Shown here piece by piece: positions 33,935 to 46,312 of a DNA stretch of 64,000 nucleotides. The stretch lies in assembly GCF_964355755.1 (NCBI RefSeq), contig NC_092674.1:15445001-15509000 (forward strand), given 5' to 3'. This stretch comes from Antedon mediterranea (taxonomy: Eukaryota; Echinodermata; Crinoidea; Comatulida; Antedonidae). Below the pieces are notes generated by a model. That model did not search any database and was not told where the DNA came from. It worked only from the letters and a program-made list of their open reading frames with translations. How positions within the stretch are numbered: position 1 is the stretch's first letter; each line of letters starts with the position of its first letter. The position numbers and the translations under genes were made by a program.

Positions 33935-34069
33935 AAGCGAAATCAATAATTTTTTCGGATTTTTTTTCGGAGAAAGTGAATAACTTTATTATAACTTCAA
34001 AGTGGTCTATTCAAAATTTGATTTTTTTCATCTTTATTTTTCATATTTTGGGGGACAATACAACTTTAA
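33935..34069 (-). repeat. Dispersed repeat R1, inverted copy (right end of composite element)
   Basis: The minus strand reads TTTAAAGTTGTATTGTCCCC, then TTTTGAATAGACCACTTTGA and AAAGTTATTCACTTT, matching R1 at 30454-30620 in opposite orientation. Confidence 0.7.
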
Positions 34070-34600
34070 ATATAGGCCTATACAAGTTCACTATAATAAG
34101 GCATATAATATGTATATTCTCTTGTATTATTAAAATATTAAAAACAAAGGTCATGTTCTCCATTTTTTTCTTGTCACATGCAAGTGACGCGTACATATTT
34201 GTGATTATTGTTAAAACGTGGTTTATTTTAATGACATGGTATATTTAAAAATGAATACAAAAAAAAATTACAATTATTAAAAACATTTACTTATGACCTA
34301 CATACAATACAGACATTCTGAATATTGCGGATTTCATATATTATTAAAATTGTCTAAAAACATAATCAATGGTTACATTGAAAATCACTTGAAATAAAAA
34401 AGGGCTACACATTTATATTAAAACACAATAACAATATAAAATACAATTGTAAATTGTAGGGAGAGAGATCTCCAGCACATATATATTAATTTTAATTATT
34501 CAATAGATCAAATATCTTGACTATTTTTCCATTTCTGATCAGCAGTATAAAAGTTATACGAATACTCATTATTTATGAGGTTTATAATTTCATTTTTAAA

Positions 34601-34742
34601 TAGACCCCAAATATTTACAGAATCTTTTTTTTCCTGTCTTTTCTAGGTCTCTATATATTATGGAGGATTTATAGACCCCAAATATTTACAGAATCTTTTT
34701 TTTTCTGTCGTTTCTAGGTCTCTATATATTATGGAGGATTTA
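34601..34742. repeat. 71-bp tandem duplication
   Basis: Two near-identical 71-bp units (34601-34671 and 34672-34742), each starting TAGACCCCAAATATTTACAG. They lie at the end of the minus-strand LINE ORF2 and add repeated coding-like sequence at its C-terminus. Confidence 0.92.
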
Positions 34743-37337
34743 TATATACAAAAAGTAAAAACTGAAATTAATTCGTTTACAAGTTTATTTGTTGTTCCCA
34801 AAATTACATTAACCCACTTTGGGCAGTCTTGCTGTACTGTAACCTCATTTGGGAGACACTGAACCAGCATATCTTTAAACTTTCCCCAGACCGGTTGAAT
34901 AGTTTTGCATGCAATTAATAAGCGTTTTTCATTTTCTATATGATTCTTACACTTATTACATTTGTCTGTTGTGGATAATTTCCATCTTTTTAGTCTTTTT
35001 TTACATATAAGGATTCGATGTAACAACTTAAAATTAAATTGAGCTACTTTTACCATGTGTTTCATTCTACATACTCAAGTCAATAATTTCATCTCTAAAT
35101 TCTACTTCCCATTTCATTTGAGGATTTGGAATAATACATATATCATTTATAAACTGCTTATAATAGTAAGACGATCTTATCCTATTATGAAATATATTAT
35201 GTTCTCTTAATTGTATATATATGTGTGCATTTTCCAACCTTATTTCTTCTTTCCATATCTCAGGTATTGCATTTATTGTTGCAAAGTATTTAATTAATCC
35301 ATTCTGTTTATTCGACAGAGTTGGAATAATTTCTGCTGCCGTCAATAACCTGTTATTAACGGCTATATCATTTACTGTTTTGTATCCAGAGTTTAACCAG
35401 GTGTTGAAATATAGAGATTTTCCCTCAATTGATATTATAAATGTGTTTTCCCATAAGTGTTGTGACTTAATTTCTTGTAAATTTTGCGGCTCTAAATAAT
35501 ATACAATATTGTTTAACTTTAAAGCTGCTTTCAACATATTCATATAAAATACTGGCATATTTTTTAATTTAGTATGCGCTTCAGTATTTAATTTACTACA
35601 ATTCACAGTATAATCAACTGGATGCATATAGTACTTTGAAATACATTTCCAAATACCTGGGTTAGGATTTACAGTCTATTAACCCAACTCAACTTCAGAG
35701 AGTCCACTAAGATATCAAAATTCACAATATTTATACCACCTTTATCTACTGTGTTTATAAGAGTTTTTCCTTTAATTTTTTCCCTTTTTCCTCCCCACAA
35801 AAATATATATAACAATGTATCAACTTTTGGAAAGATATAAGATGGTACATCTATTATACAAGCATTGTATATTAATTTCGAAATGGCAAGAGATTTTATT
35901 ACTGTTACCTTGCCAAAAAACGTAAGGTTTCGTTTTTCCCATAGATTTAGTGTATTCTCTAATTTTAAAACTGTATCATCCCAATTTCTTTTAACACAAG
36001 TATTTTTTATCATACCCTACGTAGATTCCAAGGAATTTCACTGGTTCTTTGGTCCATTTGATATTAAATGGCGATGTTTGTTTGTTTTTATTTGCTCCAA
36101 TCCAAATTCCTTTCGATTTACTTTTATTTAACCTTAAACCTGATATTGAATAGAACATTTAAATTTCACACAGAAAGTGGTTTAAACTAATTTCATCCTT
36201 TGTAAATATTACAGTATCGTCAGCTAGTTGAGCTATTTTAACAATATTATCTTCATTTTACATAGTGGGTTTTTTCTTATATTAGTTGCCATTATTTCAG
36301 CGATCAATAAAAAAAAGTAAAGCAGACAAAGGACAACCCTGCTTTACACCACATCTCATATTGAATTTTTCCGATATCCGACCATTGTGGGTTACAAGGC
36401 ATTGCGTATCTGTATATATATAGTTTTTATCCAGATAATAAATTACTGTCCAAAACCATATTTTTTCAGACATATAAACATTAAATTTCTATCTATAGAA
36501 TCGAACGCCTTGGCAAAGTCTAGAAAAACTATTGCACCTGGCTGATTGTTATTTTCTGTAAATGACAATACATCTTCTACTAACCTAATATTCTCTCCTC
36601 CAAATCTCCCTTTGACATAACCTTTCTGATCATATCCGATTCATTCTATTGGAGAGAACATGAGCCATGACGTTATAATCTACATTCAGTAGTGTTATAG
36701 GCCTAATCTTTTGCTAACATAACATATCTTTAATATCAAAACCCATGTCTATAAAATTCAACACTCAAACCATCCGAAAATGGACTTCTGTTGAGTTTCA
36801 TTTTTTCTATAGCATTTGTAAGTTCTTCTACTAATATTAATCTTTCACATTTCACAGAGTTGTCATAAGAAAGTGTATTTATTTTAGTTTTTCTTATATA
36901 CTTATTTATCCTACCCTGTGGAATTATTTTACATGCATACAACTTTTCATAAAAGCTTACTTGTTCTTTTAATATTTCATCTTCATTGGATGTGTATTTT
37001 CCATTATTTTTTAATAGTTGTGTAATATGTTTTTTTTTTGAATTATTTTTTTCTAATCCTAGGAAAAATTTATTATTTTTTTCTCCTTTCTCAAACCATT
37101 CAATCCTAGATCGAATTTTGGCGCCTTGCGCTTCTATTAGATATATATTTTCCAAGTCGTTTGATTTGTTTTTTAATGTGTTTTCTATCCTTATGTCATA
37201 TGTATAATGTCTAATTTAAATGTGAGTTTTTGGATTTCTTGAATTAATTTCTCTTTTTTTTATTTCTTTCTTTTTTCTTTATAACAGAATATTTGATAGT
37301 ATATTCTTTTATTTTTACTTTAAAAAATTCCCATACT
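34650..37337 (-). mobile_element. Tx1/L1-like LINE, ORF2 from post-endonuclease linker to C-terminus (decayed)
   Basis: Minus-strand ORF2 relic. From 37337 downward: WEFFKVKIKEYTIKYS (linker), AQGAKIRSRIEWFEKGEKNN (37150-37090), then the fingers; SPFSDGLSVEFY; PGAIVFLDFAKAFDSIDR (about 36500-36545); RCGVKQGCPLSALLF (about 36310-36355); the catalytic IAQLADDTVIF (about 36200-36245); WEKRNLTFFGKVTVIKSLAI, then a GGINIVNF...SLKLSWVNRL block (35669-36013). Two further frames (35067-35627 and 34658-35065) finish with CNKCKNHIENEKRLLIAC, a C-terminal zinc knuckle whose His is lost. Several frameshifts make it a pseudogene. It is 5'-truncated at 37337, directly against the next LINE. Confidence 0.88.
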
Positions 37338-37339
37338 TT

Positions 37340-40300
37340 GATTTAATATCTTTAAATGTAAGAGGTCTGAGAGATCAGTCTAAGAAAAGAAAAGTTTTTA
37401 AATGGTTCGAAGACCAAAAATCTGATATTACAGCATATCACAGTTATGGTACAACAAATAGTAGAAGGCAGAAAAACATTGATAGTGAAGGCAGAATGAC
37501 TATTCTTAGTATAATATATAAGACAACAATAATTAATTTAATACATGTGTATTCTGTGAATAACTACAAAAAAAGAGCCTTGTTCTTTAAAAAACACTCT
37601 TTGTGGTTCTACTGACGAATACATCATTTTAGGTGGTGGTATGAACCGTATTCTAGATCGAAAGATAGATCATAAAAATAGTTATAATAGTTACGATAAC
37701 TCACCATTAGTTCTGAAGAACTGTATGAAAAAACACAAATTGTCAGATATATGGAGACAATTTCATAAAAGTAAATCTCAGTTCACTTGGCGTCGTAGAG
37801 ACACCTACAGACGATTAGACTTTTAGTGTATTTCAAAAGCCGTGTATAAGAACGGAATTGTAAAGTCAAAGATATAAGACCTTCCCATTTTTCTGACCAC
37901 CAAGCCATTTCACTTAAACTGTTAAATGAAGACAATAATCGGGAGTGTCATAAATGAAGAAAAATACAGTACTGCCATAAGATCGAAAAATGTTAGACAA
38001 AATAAAAATAATCTCAACCCAGAAGTGTTATGGGAATATCTAAAAATAAAAAATTCTCTATCAAATATTCAATGCTCTGAAAGACAATAGTAACATCACA
38101 TCAATTGTTGAAATGTAAATGATAAATATGTAGATATAAGTTTATTTTATAAGAAAAACAAATCTTCAATAGTTTATAGACACATTGAATAGAGAGATCC
38201 AAATGTTAACGGTTAAATTAGAAAGTAGTTATAATAAACAACTAGATAAAGAATTAAAAACAAAAAGATCTTGACAATATTTATCAAGCTGAAGCACAAG
38301 GTGCCAAGATCTGATCTAGAATAGAATGGTTCGAAAACGGCGAAAAAACACAAATTTTTGTTTACGGTTAGAAAAAAATTATGCAAAAAGAAAACATATT
38401 ACGTTGCTAAAAAAAGAAAAAGGGTAAATACACTTCAGATAAAAACGAGATTCTAAAGGAACAAGTACTTTTCTTTGAACATTTATATGCAGATAAACTA
38501 ATAAAAAAAAAACAAAAAATAGAAGAATATTTAGAAAATACAAATGTGAAAACGCGTTCACAATGTGACGCTAACAAACAACGTTTAGAAATTAATTTAG
38601 TATTTAAATGTGGCGAGCGAGAAATTTTAGAAAATCGGAGACCAATTACTCTACTTAATGTAGACTATAAAATTATGGCACATGCCCTAACCGAATGCAT
38701 GAAATTATTGGATCAATAATAAATTTCGATCAAAAAGGTTATATAAAAGGAAGATTTGGAGGAGAAAATATAAGATCAGTGGAACTTATACAATAGATAA
38801 AAATATACCAGGTGCGATGATATTCCTTGACTTCGCCAAAGCCTTTGACTCAATAGACAGAAACCTGAATTTTCAAAGTTCTGGAAAAATTTAGATTTGG
38901 TAAATCGTTCATAAAATGGATACGAATAATATAATTAACTAAAAATAACTAATAGTGGTTGGATCTCCAAAAGTTTTAAAATGAACTGTGGAGTAAGACA
39001 GAGTTGTCCATTGTCCGCATTGTTATTTATTTTAGTTGCCGAAATCATGGCAATTAACATACGAGAAAATCGACACTGCAAAGGTATTAAACTAATTAGC
39101 ACGGAAAACAATAATAATATAGTAAAAATTGCACAATTGGCAGACGATACTGTAATTTTCACAAGTGAAGGACGCAGTTTAGAATTTAGTAAGTAGATTT
39201 AGTAACTCCACTCCGTTCAATATTTCATGGACGAAGGAACCAATACAATGTCTTGGAATATATGTTGGCTATAATACCAATTCTTGTTAAAAAAATAATT
39301 AAAATTATGGGAAAAAAGATATTTATCCTTTCTTGGGAAAATAACAATTATTAAAACACTGGCTATTTCCAAACTTATATACAACGATAGTATTATAGAA
39401 TGATGTACCTACACATATTATTCCTCTAGTTGAAAAAGAAATTTTCATTTCTTATGGGGAGCAAAAAAGGAAAAAATTAAAAGAACAACACTTATCAATA
39501 CAATTGAAGACGGTGGTCTCAACATGGTAGATTGTAATGTTTTAGTTAAGTCTTTAAAACTGAGTTGGATCAAGAGGCTATTACGTCCTGACCCTGGGAA
39601 ATGGAAATTCATTCCGAAATACTATATGTATCCATTTGAATGTACAGTGACAATGACTAAAATGAATAAAGAAAATCATACAATTTTAAAAGACATGCCA
39701 ATATTTTATCTGAAATTATGCAGCTGTGATTCTAAACAATATTATAAATTCAGAACCACTAACTGCAAATGAAATTAAATCTCAACATCTATGGGAAAAT
39801 AACTTTGCAAAGTATTTCAATGTATCTTAGCAATTGGTTAAATTCGGGATTCCGAACAATATATGATATCATTATTAATAATGAACTAATAATATACCAA
39901 AAGTTGCTTCTCAAGTTGAGTCATAAAGAAAATGGTTTCATAGAGTATTTCTTAATTATCAATGCGATACCAAATCAATGGAAAAAAATAGTAACATCAC
40001 ATCAATTGTTGAAATGTAAATGATATATATATATAGGTATAAGTTTATTTTATAAGAAAAACAAATCTTCAATAGTTTATAGACACAAAGCATCCATCCA
40101 ATATCTCAAGCAAAGTGGGAATTTGAATTCGGCGTTGAGTTAAATTTGCATAAAATATGGTTTAATAAAGTTGTTAGCTCTAAACATATAGTTAAAGTTT
40201 GCCAATTTAATTTCAAGCTGTTTCACAGAATGGAAGTTATTGGAAACTGACCTATGCAAAAAATCTAAAATTGAAATAAAAAATGAAAAACATATAATAT

Positions 40301-41240
40301 TTCTTTGTAAAACAATCTAACCAGTCTTGAGAAAGTTTGATTTAATGATTGTAACGTGTTTCCCTGCAAACGAAACACGCCATCAATTTTTCAATTGGAT
40401 AAACATTGCTACAGGGAATACTAACAGCAAACTCATAAATGAACTTATTTCTATTTTCAGTTTTTGTATTTATAAGTAATGTTTTACCTATAATAATTAA
40501 TTAAATGAAGAAAATGTTTCACAAAAAATATGGAGCGTATACAAATCGGAACTTTCAAATTTAATAAAATATGAACACGCATGCATGCATATACTGTATA
40601 TTGAATTGAACAGATATACAAATATTTTAATATTTATGTATAGAGTTATTTTAAGTCTTTTTATTAGTATAGATATTTACTTTAAAAATAAGTTTTATAT
40701 CAGGATGAAGCGTCTCACATACATACAGAGCCAAAATACTATTTTAGACTTGCACAGTGTATTGACTCTAACCTTACGGTTTTCATTAAATAGATCATTC
40801 CATGCTTTCCATTCTAAATATCTTATTTTTTTAAATTTTGCTTCTTTTTACTCCTCTCATTCATTTTTGTCTTGATGAAAAGGGAGGGTATTTTATATTC
40901 CTCCCCTGAGTTTATAGCCTCTCTACCCAAACACGAACACGAGCTTTATGGAATAATGACAACTGTCAAAAGTATGTTTTTAATCAATTTTTATCGTCTT
41001 TTTATTGCAATTTTGTTACTTATTTTATATATTTAAATTACTTTTTTTTTAAAATTGAAAATAACGAATGTAAAATATGGTTTTAAAAACATCAAAATCA
41101 ATAATTTTATGTATAGGCCTATACAGCAAATATTTTTATTATTATAATAATACTTTTAACGTTGTAACATATAAACGAGAGGAAAAAATAATGCTTAAAG
41201 AATATAATATTTATAACAGAGTATGATAATAAAAGTGGGA
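37340..41240 (+). mobile_element. Tx1/L1-like LINE, endonuclease to 3' UTR (decayed)
   Basis: Plus-strand relic. It begins with the endonuclease start LISLNVRGLRDQSKKRKVF (about 37345), then TDEYIILGGGMNRILD (GGDFN box altered), LSDIWRQFHKSKSQFTWRRR (37740-37800) and HFSDHQAISLKL (SDH box, about 37890). RT follows: RRPITLLNVDYKIM, GAMIFLDFAKAFDSIDR (about 38815-38865), MNCGVRQSCPLSALLFIL and the catalytic QLADDTVIF (about 39130-39160). The C-terminal region has SLKLSWIKRLLRPDPGKWKF (39540-39620) and later fragments to about 40475. The 3' UTR (40510-41240) shares a block with 18471-18890. Many stops and frameshifts are present. A 100-bp internal segment occurs twice (38086-38182 and 39987-40086). 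Confidence 0.88.
38981..39196 (+). pseudogene. RT catalytic segment of the plus-strand Tx1-like LINE
   Basis: The best-preserved piece of this LINE's reverse transcriptase. GVRQSCPLSALLFILVAEIM is followed about 50 residues later by AQLADDTVIFTSEGR, with both Asp of the ADD box intact. It is followed by a stop. Confidence 0.8.
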
Positions 41241-41630
41241 CGAACCCACACAAGTCCTAGAGTAACAAAATAACCGGAATTGGAATGTCTTAAAATTACA
41301 TTTAAAAACCGTCACAGATGGGTTGTGAGTAATGGACCAATTTTAAGTGTTTCCGAGTAATGGACCCATTTTGAGTGTTTCCCTTAGCCTAAGTGAATAC
41401 AAAGTGAAATACTTAATATTTAAGGGAAATATATCACTTAAGTGTGATCGATGAGTCTATTTAGAGGTACCATTTCAAGACCCTCCAAAGACTATGTTTA
41501 TACAGTTATCTGCTCAAGAGTACCATATATTGTAAGTGCAAATTCGCAAGCTTATTCAAGCTTCCATTTATGAGAAATCAGTGCGTTTTCCATTTAATTT
41601 ATTTTTTACTCCTTATTTATAGAGGAATGA
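41241..41630. other. No gene recognised
   Basis: AT-rich flank between the LINE 3' end and the SINE. It includes two near-repeats of a 'GTAATGGACC(A/C)ATTTT(A/G)AGTGTTTCC' type block at about 41328-41385. Confidence 0.45.
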
Positions 41631-41639
41631 TGAGTGACA

Positions 41640-41838
41640 GTTGCTGTGTGTATACTAGTACACCGGGGTAACCTCTTTAAAGTACGGCAGATGTGTACAC
41701 TGGACCTACGGTTTAAAGTTCTTATCCGAGAAGGCTCATTCATCATGGAGTGAGTGAGACTCGAACCCTTGCCGATGTTAATATGGCAAGGTATTACGGT
41801 TCCACTGTCTTAACCACTTGACCAGCCACTCACTCCGG
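41640..41838 (-). mobile_element. tRNA-derived SINE
   Basis: The tRNA-like head is at 41838-41745 on the minus strand. It has a 7-bp acceptor-like pair (GGAGTGA and TCACTCC), box A-like TGGTCAAGTGGTTAAGAC, and box B GGGTTCGAGTCTC. The T stem is imperfect and the spacing is long, as in class II (Leu/Ser-like) tRNAs. The body follows towards lower coordinates with GAACTTTAAACCGTAGGTCC and GTGTACAC motifs. No poly(A) was resolved. It would be transcribed by RNA polymerase III and mobilised by a partner LINE (general knowledge of SINEs). Confidence 0.7.
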
Positions 41839-43265
41839 TATGACTTCTTCCCATAACCAGCAAATAATGACGTGCTGCAACCTATAAAGGTTGTACATAA
41901 ATCAAATATTTGTAATAGAAATAGACAAAAAACATGAATTTCCCTTAAAATACAAAATTTGACGTTTTTTTCAGTAGTTAGGTAGTTTAACCTAATGTAA
42001 TGTAATAACATGCCTGGTGACTCCCCAGAAGGTGAAAAAAGATGGTGGATATATAACTAAATAACCTTGAATTCTTGGACTCTCAGATTTTTGACCTATA
42101 ATACCGTGTGTATAAATGTGGACGGGCGTTTATTAAATGGTGGGGCCGATTATTATTCTGTATTATTATAAGTGTTGGGCGTTTATTCAAATAAATACCA
42201 TCCTAATTGGTATCATTTATACATTATTTAGTTTAAACATCTTTTGAAACTAACTTCCGCGACACAGTTGGCCCTTTCGGCTTAAGAGGGAAGATGTTTT
42301 AGACGGCTTGCAACATGGGCAGATGTATCACAGGGTCATAACGGGACACAGTTATTCCTGCTAGTTTACTCAACAACTCGACTCCCGGTGTTTCAATCGA
42401 TTTTAAACAAAAGGTCTTATCATCAGTTCTCCTGGTGTAATTTTATATACTATTCCCCACAATATACGATGTTTTATAAATATATTTAATTTGATCTTTA
42501 TTAATTTGCAGTATAATTTTCATTTTGCTAACTACAGTACGTTTACACGCGCGGTTTAAAAATAAACAAATAACTAAAATAGCTACCGCCACCAACGGCC
42601 AACTTAGTTGTTGAAACCAGGTACAGTAGTTGCAAAATGATGACTCATGACTCGTGAACCTGGAAATTAATTTTACCACGTATGGTTGAAAATCTGCAGA
42701 TGAAATCAGAAATTTTGTTTTAAAACCCTTTATAATATCTTCCTAAGATAAATCTATGAAACAATATCGTAATAATGTTATCAAATCTGCGTTTCGCGGT
42801 ACATCTGAGATAGATGAGGTAGGTATCCAAGACGGAGATTTGTCCCGAAGTTTTTCCATTGTGCTCTCCTATGTCAGAATTAAGCATAATTTACTATTTC
42901 TTGTTTTTGTCAAGAACTTTTAATTACCGCTTGGTCTGAAACTACTGAGATTAACATAGCATATCACTTGTTCCATACTAAATAACTTTCCTTTATAATA
43001 TAGTAGAGAGGCCAAATACACAAAAGTCCTCTATAAAAAGTTTGGAGGATGTGTTTAAAATACAATATAAAAAATCGTGGACAAAGAATAAGAAAACATC
43101 ATACAAAACCAGGCAGACACAGGATTCCTAAAAAGCGAACTTAATCACTATCTTGTATTAAAAATGCATATAAATACTATATCAAAATAAATTAAAATGT
43201 ATTGCAATATTATTAAAAATCGTCAATGCATAGAAAAATCTTATTTATAAAAGTTTTAACACCTG
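41839..43265. other. No gene recognised
   Basis: AT-rich. Short frames at 41778-42011 and 42443-42679 overlap the SINE or lack domains. GGGCGTTTATT occurs twice near 42125 and 42180. Confidence 0.45.
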
Positions 43266-43269
43266 TATG

Positions 43270-45535
43270 TAAAATTAATTAATCTCTTATTTCTTCAGGT
43301 AGTTCGTCCCATGCACGGAAAAATATTTATGTGGAAAATTGAGTATTTTAAAGAATTTGTCCGAGCAAAAGGGTATACGAATATGAGATGATCACCGTGA
43401 CGAGAGTTGATTGAAATAATGGTTTAAAATATCCACAGTATATATGCCATAAAGATATTTGACAATAAATGACACGGATAAAAGTTGGATACATTTTTCA
43501 AGTAATCCCCAATCTAATTTTGAGGTAAAAGTTACCCCAATGTACTTGTATGGGGTAACCTGGCTCAAGGTGTCAACACCTATTTTATCATTATTATCAA
43601 GCTAGTTTACTTAACCTAGATGACCTTGTTAAGCGCATACATTTGCATTTTGTTGAATTCAGAAGCATTTTATTGGTAATGCTCCATTGAAGTATACAGG
43701 TTAAATCATTCTGAAGAGACTGATGGTCTTCAGGAGATCTAATAGCTCTATATATAACTGTATCATCTGCATATTGCAATATATGAGATGAGATAACAGC
43801 TGGCAAGTAAAAAACAAAGATATTAAATAAGATGGGTCCTAAAACTGATCCATGAGGAATGCCAGACTGGACATTACAGGTATTAGAAGCAGTTCCTCGA
43901 AATAATACTTGTTGTTCTTTAAACCATTGTAACACTGAACCTCGTAATCCATAGTCATGTAGCTTTTAAAGTAAAATAGCATAACTTATGCTATCGAAAG
44001 CTTTGTTCCAATCCAAAAAAAATAAATCAATCAATTAGAGGAGGGGTTCTGTCATCTAAAACTTTAGCCCAATAAAATTAAGTGGTGTATCGTTTGACTA
44101 GACCTTCCAGCTACAAAACCATGATAGGTTGACAATAGTTTGTGAGAATCTAAATGAACGAACAAGTGCCTACTGACCACTCTTTCTAATAACTTGCCAA
44201 CTGTTGAACATACGGAAACCGGTCTATAATTGGTGATATTGGTTGTGTATAGGAATTACATTTGCTATTTTCCACTCCAAGGAGAGTGACACATTAAATA
44301 TTTTGGCCAGAGGCTCACAAATGTATGCAGCTGCTAATTTAAGCATTGTAGATGCCATCTGGGCCAGGTGATTTTCCTTTTTGTAATTTGTTAAGAATTT
44401 CAGCTGATGCCGTTTTAATATTAGAAAGAGGACATAGGCTATTGAGATTACTGCAATCATTAATATTAACATCAAATAAGGTTACACAGTCTTGGGTAAA
44501 ATTTGATTCAAAATAATCATTAAATGATATGGAGATTAAAACAGGATTCTTACCTAATACATTATTTATTGTAAAGTTTTGAACACTTGGTTTTGCTCTT
44601 GATTTGCGTACAAATGACCATAAACCCTTATCGCTATCATCAGATTTCAGACCTAAGTTTCTAACATACTGATGGTAGGATTTATTTATACAGGACTTTA
44701 ACTTGTTTCGACAACGTTTTTAAAGTGACCAATTATGTGGATCATGCAAAGATTTGCTTCAAGTATCAAGTATCAAGTATAATATTTATTCGTTCCCACA
44801 AGAAGGAGAAAATTACATTGCTCGTCTTAAAATACATCATAATTACAATATTTAAAACACGACAATACAACAATACCTATTTAAAAAACTCTCAACAAGA
44901 ACATATTATTACATATTATTTCATGGTGTTCATCTGGATGAATTCCGCTGATGTCTCCTGATACCTGTGGGCAGAAAGGAGAAAAGATATCGGTTTGCGT
45001 CAGCAGCCGCGGATCGCAATCTTCCACTGCGAGCACTCCTGAGACTGCCTAAATCGGAATTCAAAGGATGATTTTTTTATACAGACGGTTTTCTTTCTAG
45101 AAAGTTTGATTATTTCCTCAGTAATCCATGGTCCATGGCTTTCGCTTAGCTTTGCGCTTAGGAATAAGAGAATATATTGTTTGGAGAAACTCACATTTAA
45201 ACTTCTCCCCGGTTAAATTTTTATCATCAGAAAGGAAACATGGTTCCAAGTTGAATTCCGTTTTTATGAAATTTGCCACATCTATATTAGAATACTAATG
45301 AAATGATTAGCAGGAAGAGCATTATTTGGAAAATTAAAGTTAAAATTATTAAATATACCATCATTGTCACTACCTGCAATACCTGGGTGAGATGATCAAT
45401 TATGGTACCATAAAAGCTAATAATATGTTGCCTAAACCGTCTAAATGCCATGTTATGACAATTAATTTTTTGCGTAATGCTAGTGATTTCCAGCCATTCG
45501 CCCTCAACGATACTATTCTTCAAATAGTTAGGGGT
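43270..45535 (-). mobile_element. CR1-like LINE relic, pre-RT linker to C-terminus
   Basis: Minus strand, high to low: a linker frame (45287-45523); HGPWITEEIIKLSRKK (45130-45085); an interruption by another LINE tail (44757-44998); SYHQYVRNLGLKSDDSDKGL, SFNDYFESNFTQDCV and LQKGKSPGPDGI (44370-44690), the start of RT; LEWKIANVIPI (44250-44285); WNKAFDSISYAIL (about 43985-44020); SGIPHGSVLGPILFN; the catalytic QYADDTVIYRAI (43740-43790); and a C-terminal VRTNSLKYSIFH (about 43320-43350) with a shifted AWDELPEEIRD. Frameshifts throughout: a pseudogene. Confidence 0.83.
44757..44998 (-). mobile_element. LINE 3'-end fragment with ATACTTG-repeat tail, nested
   Basis: The minus strand ends TTCTCCTTCTTGTGGGAACG, AATAAATATTATACTTG and then ATACTTG repeats (44757-44785). 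This is the tail style of a CR1-like family. It sits between the linker and the RT start of the surrounding LINE relic, so it inserted later. The left limit is clear; the right limit near 44998 is approximate. Confidence 0.6.
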
Positions 45536-45539
45536 TACT

Positions 45540-46030
45540 ATTCAAGATAATATGAAATGGGACATACATGTTACAGACATAGTTTCTAAAGCATCTCTAA
45601 AGATGCTTTATTTGTGATGAGGAGGAGATCTGGCGCGTCTGTGGATGACCTGATCAAGGTTTTCTGTTGCTATATTAGGCCTATTCTTGAGTAGGCATGC
45701 CCTGTGTGGCATGGCGCAATTACTTAAAAATTAGCATATAAAATTAAAGCTGTTCAAAAAAGAGTTCTAAGAACTATCTTGAGAAAAAATTATATATCAT
45801 ACGATTTAGCTTTAGAGGAGACGCAACTCCTTTTGCTTGCGGCCTGGTCCTTTCCTTTGGTCAGGGTCTCATAAAATCGGCTTTGCACAAGAATATGCTC
45901 CCTCCTTGCCGCAAGCGAAAATTAAACCTTAGATCCAATGGTGGAAATCTTGAAGTGCCTAAATGTAAAACTGACAGATATAAACGGTCTGCTGTACCTT
46001 ATATTGTTGATCTGCTTATCTCTCAATAAA
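45540..46030 (+). pseudogene. LINE RT thumb/C-terminal fragment, plus strand
   Basis: LGVTIQDNMKWDIHVTDIV starts at about 45529. Then IRPIL(E) ACPVWHGA, KIKAVQKRVLRTILR and a terminal RYKRSAVPYIVDLLISQ ending at about 46028 mark the post-RT region of a jockey/CR1-like LINE. A frameshift, an in-frame stop after RPILE and the missing catalytic part make it a relic. It abuts the opposite-strand LINE relic head to head. Confidence 0.75.
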
Positions 46031-46130
46031 ATGCGGTGTTTTTTTTAATGTTTTAAATAACTTTTTGATGTACGTTTACGGGTTAAATTGTTTTCTTTTT
46101 TATGGAGCGACCCTTTTTTCATTTGTTTTT

Positions 46131-46226
46131 CTTGACGGACATTCTGCATGTTATATAGGATTCTTGATGGACATTCTGCATGTTATATAGGATTCTTGAT
46201 GGACATTCTGCATGTTATATAGGATT
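46131..46226. repeat. 32-bp tandem repeat, three copies
   Basis: Three copies starting CTTGA(C/T)GGACATTCTGCATG. The first differs by one base. Confidence 0.95.
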
Positions 46227-46312
46227 CTTATAAGTAAATAAATAAATACATTTAAATTAAGTCTATATTAATTCTATTCTATATATTGCTAAAAATAAAT
46301 TAAAACCATGAT

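Larger units (their letters stand above)
30454..34069. mobile_element. TIR-bounded composite DNA element (R1 ends), ~3.6 kb
   Basis: The left end reads TTAAAGATGTATTGTCCACC and the right end, inverted, TTTAAAGTTGTATTGTCCCC. Both lie at a TTTAAA. Inside the ends the symmetry continues: TTGAATAG(G/A)CCA and AAAGTTATTCACTTT occur on both sides. The interior holds CTAG/AGGCCT-rich sequence near each end (about 30830-31100 and 33390-33620) and an L2-like LINE fragment (31490-32330). No transposase was seen. A TTAA target duplication is possible but cannot be separated from the terminal sequence. R1 copies elsewhere show the ends are a repeat family. Confidence 0.65.

Noticed and set aside
34650-41240. 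Single LINE with 5' inversion by twin priming
   Set aside because: Both arms contain RT and C-terminal regions, so two copies are involved.
41745-41838. A functional tRNA gene
   Set aside because: Acceptor pairing is good but the T stem is imperfect, spacing is unusual and a SINE body follows.
45287-46030. One LINE inverted at 45535
   Set aside because: Both sides include C-terminal RT segments and their motifs look like different families.
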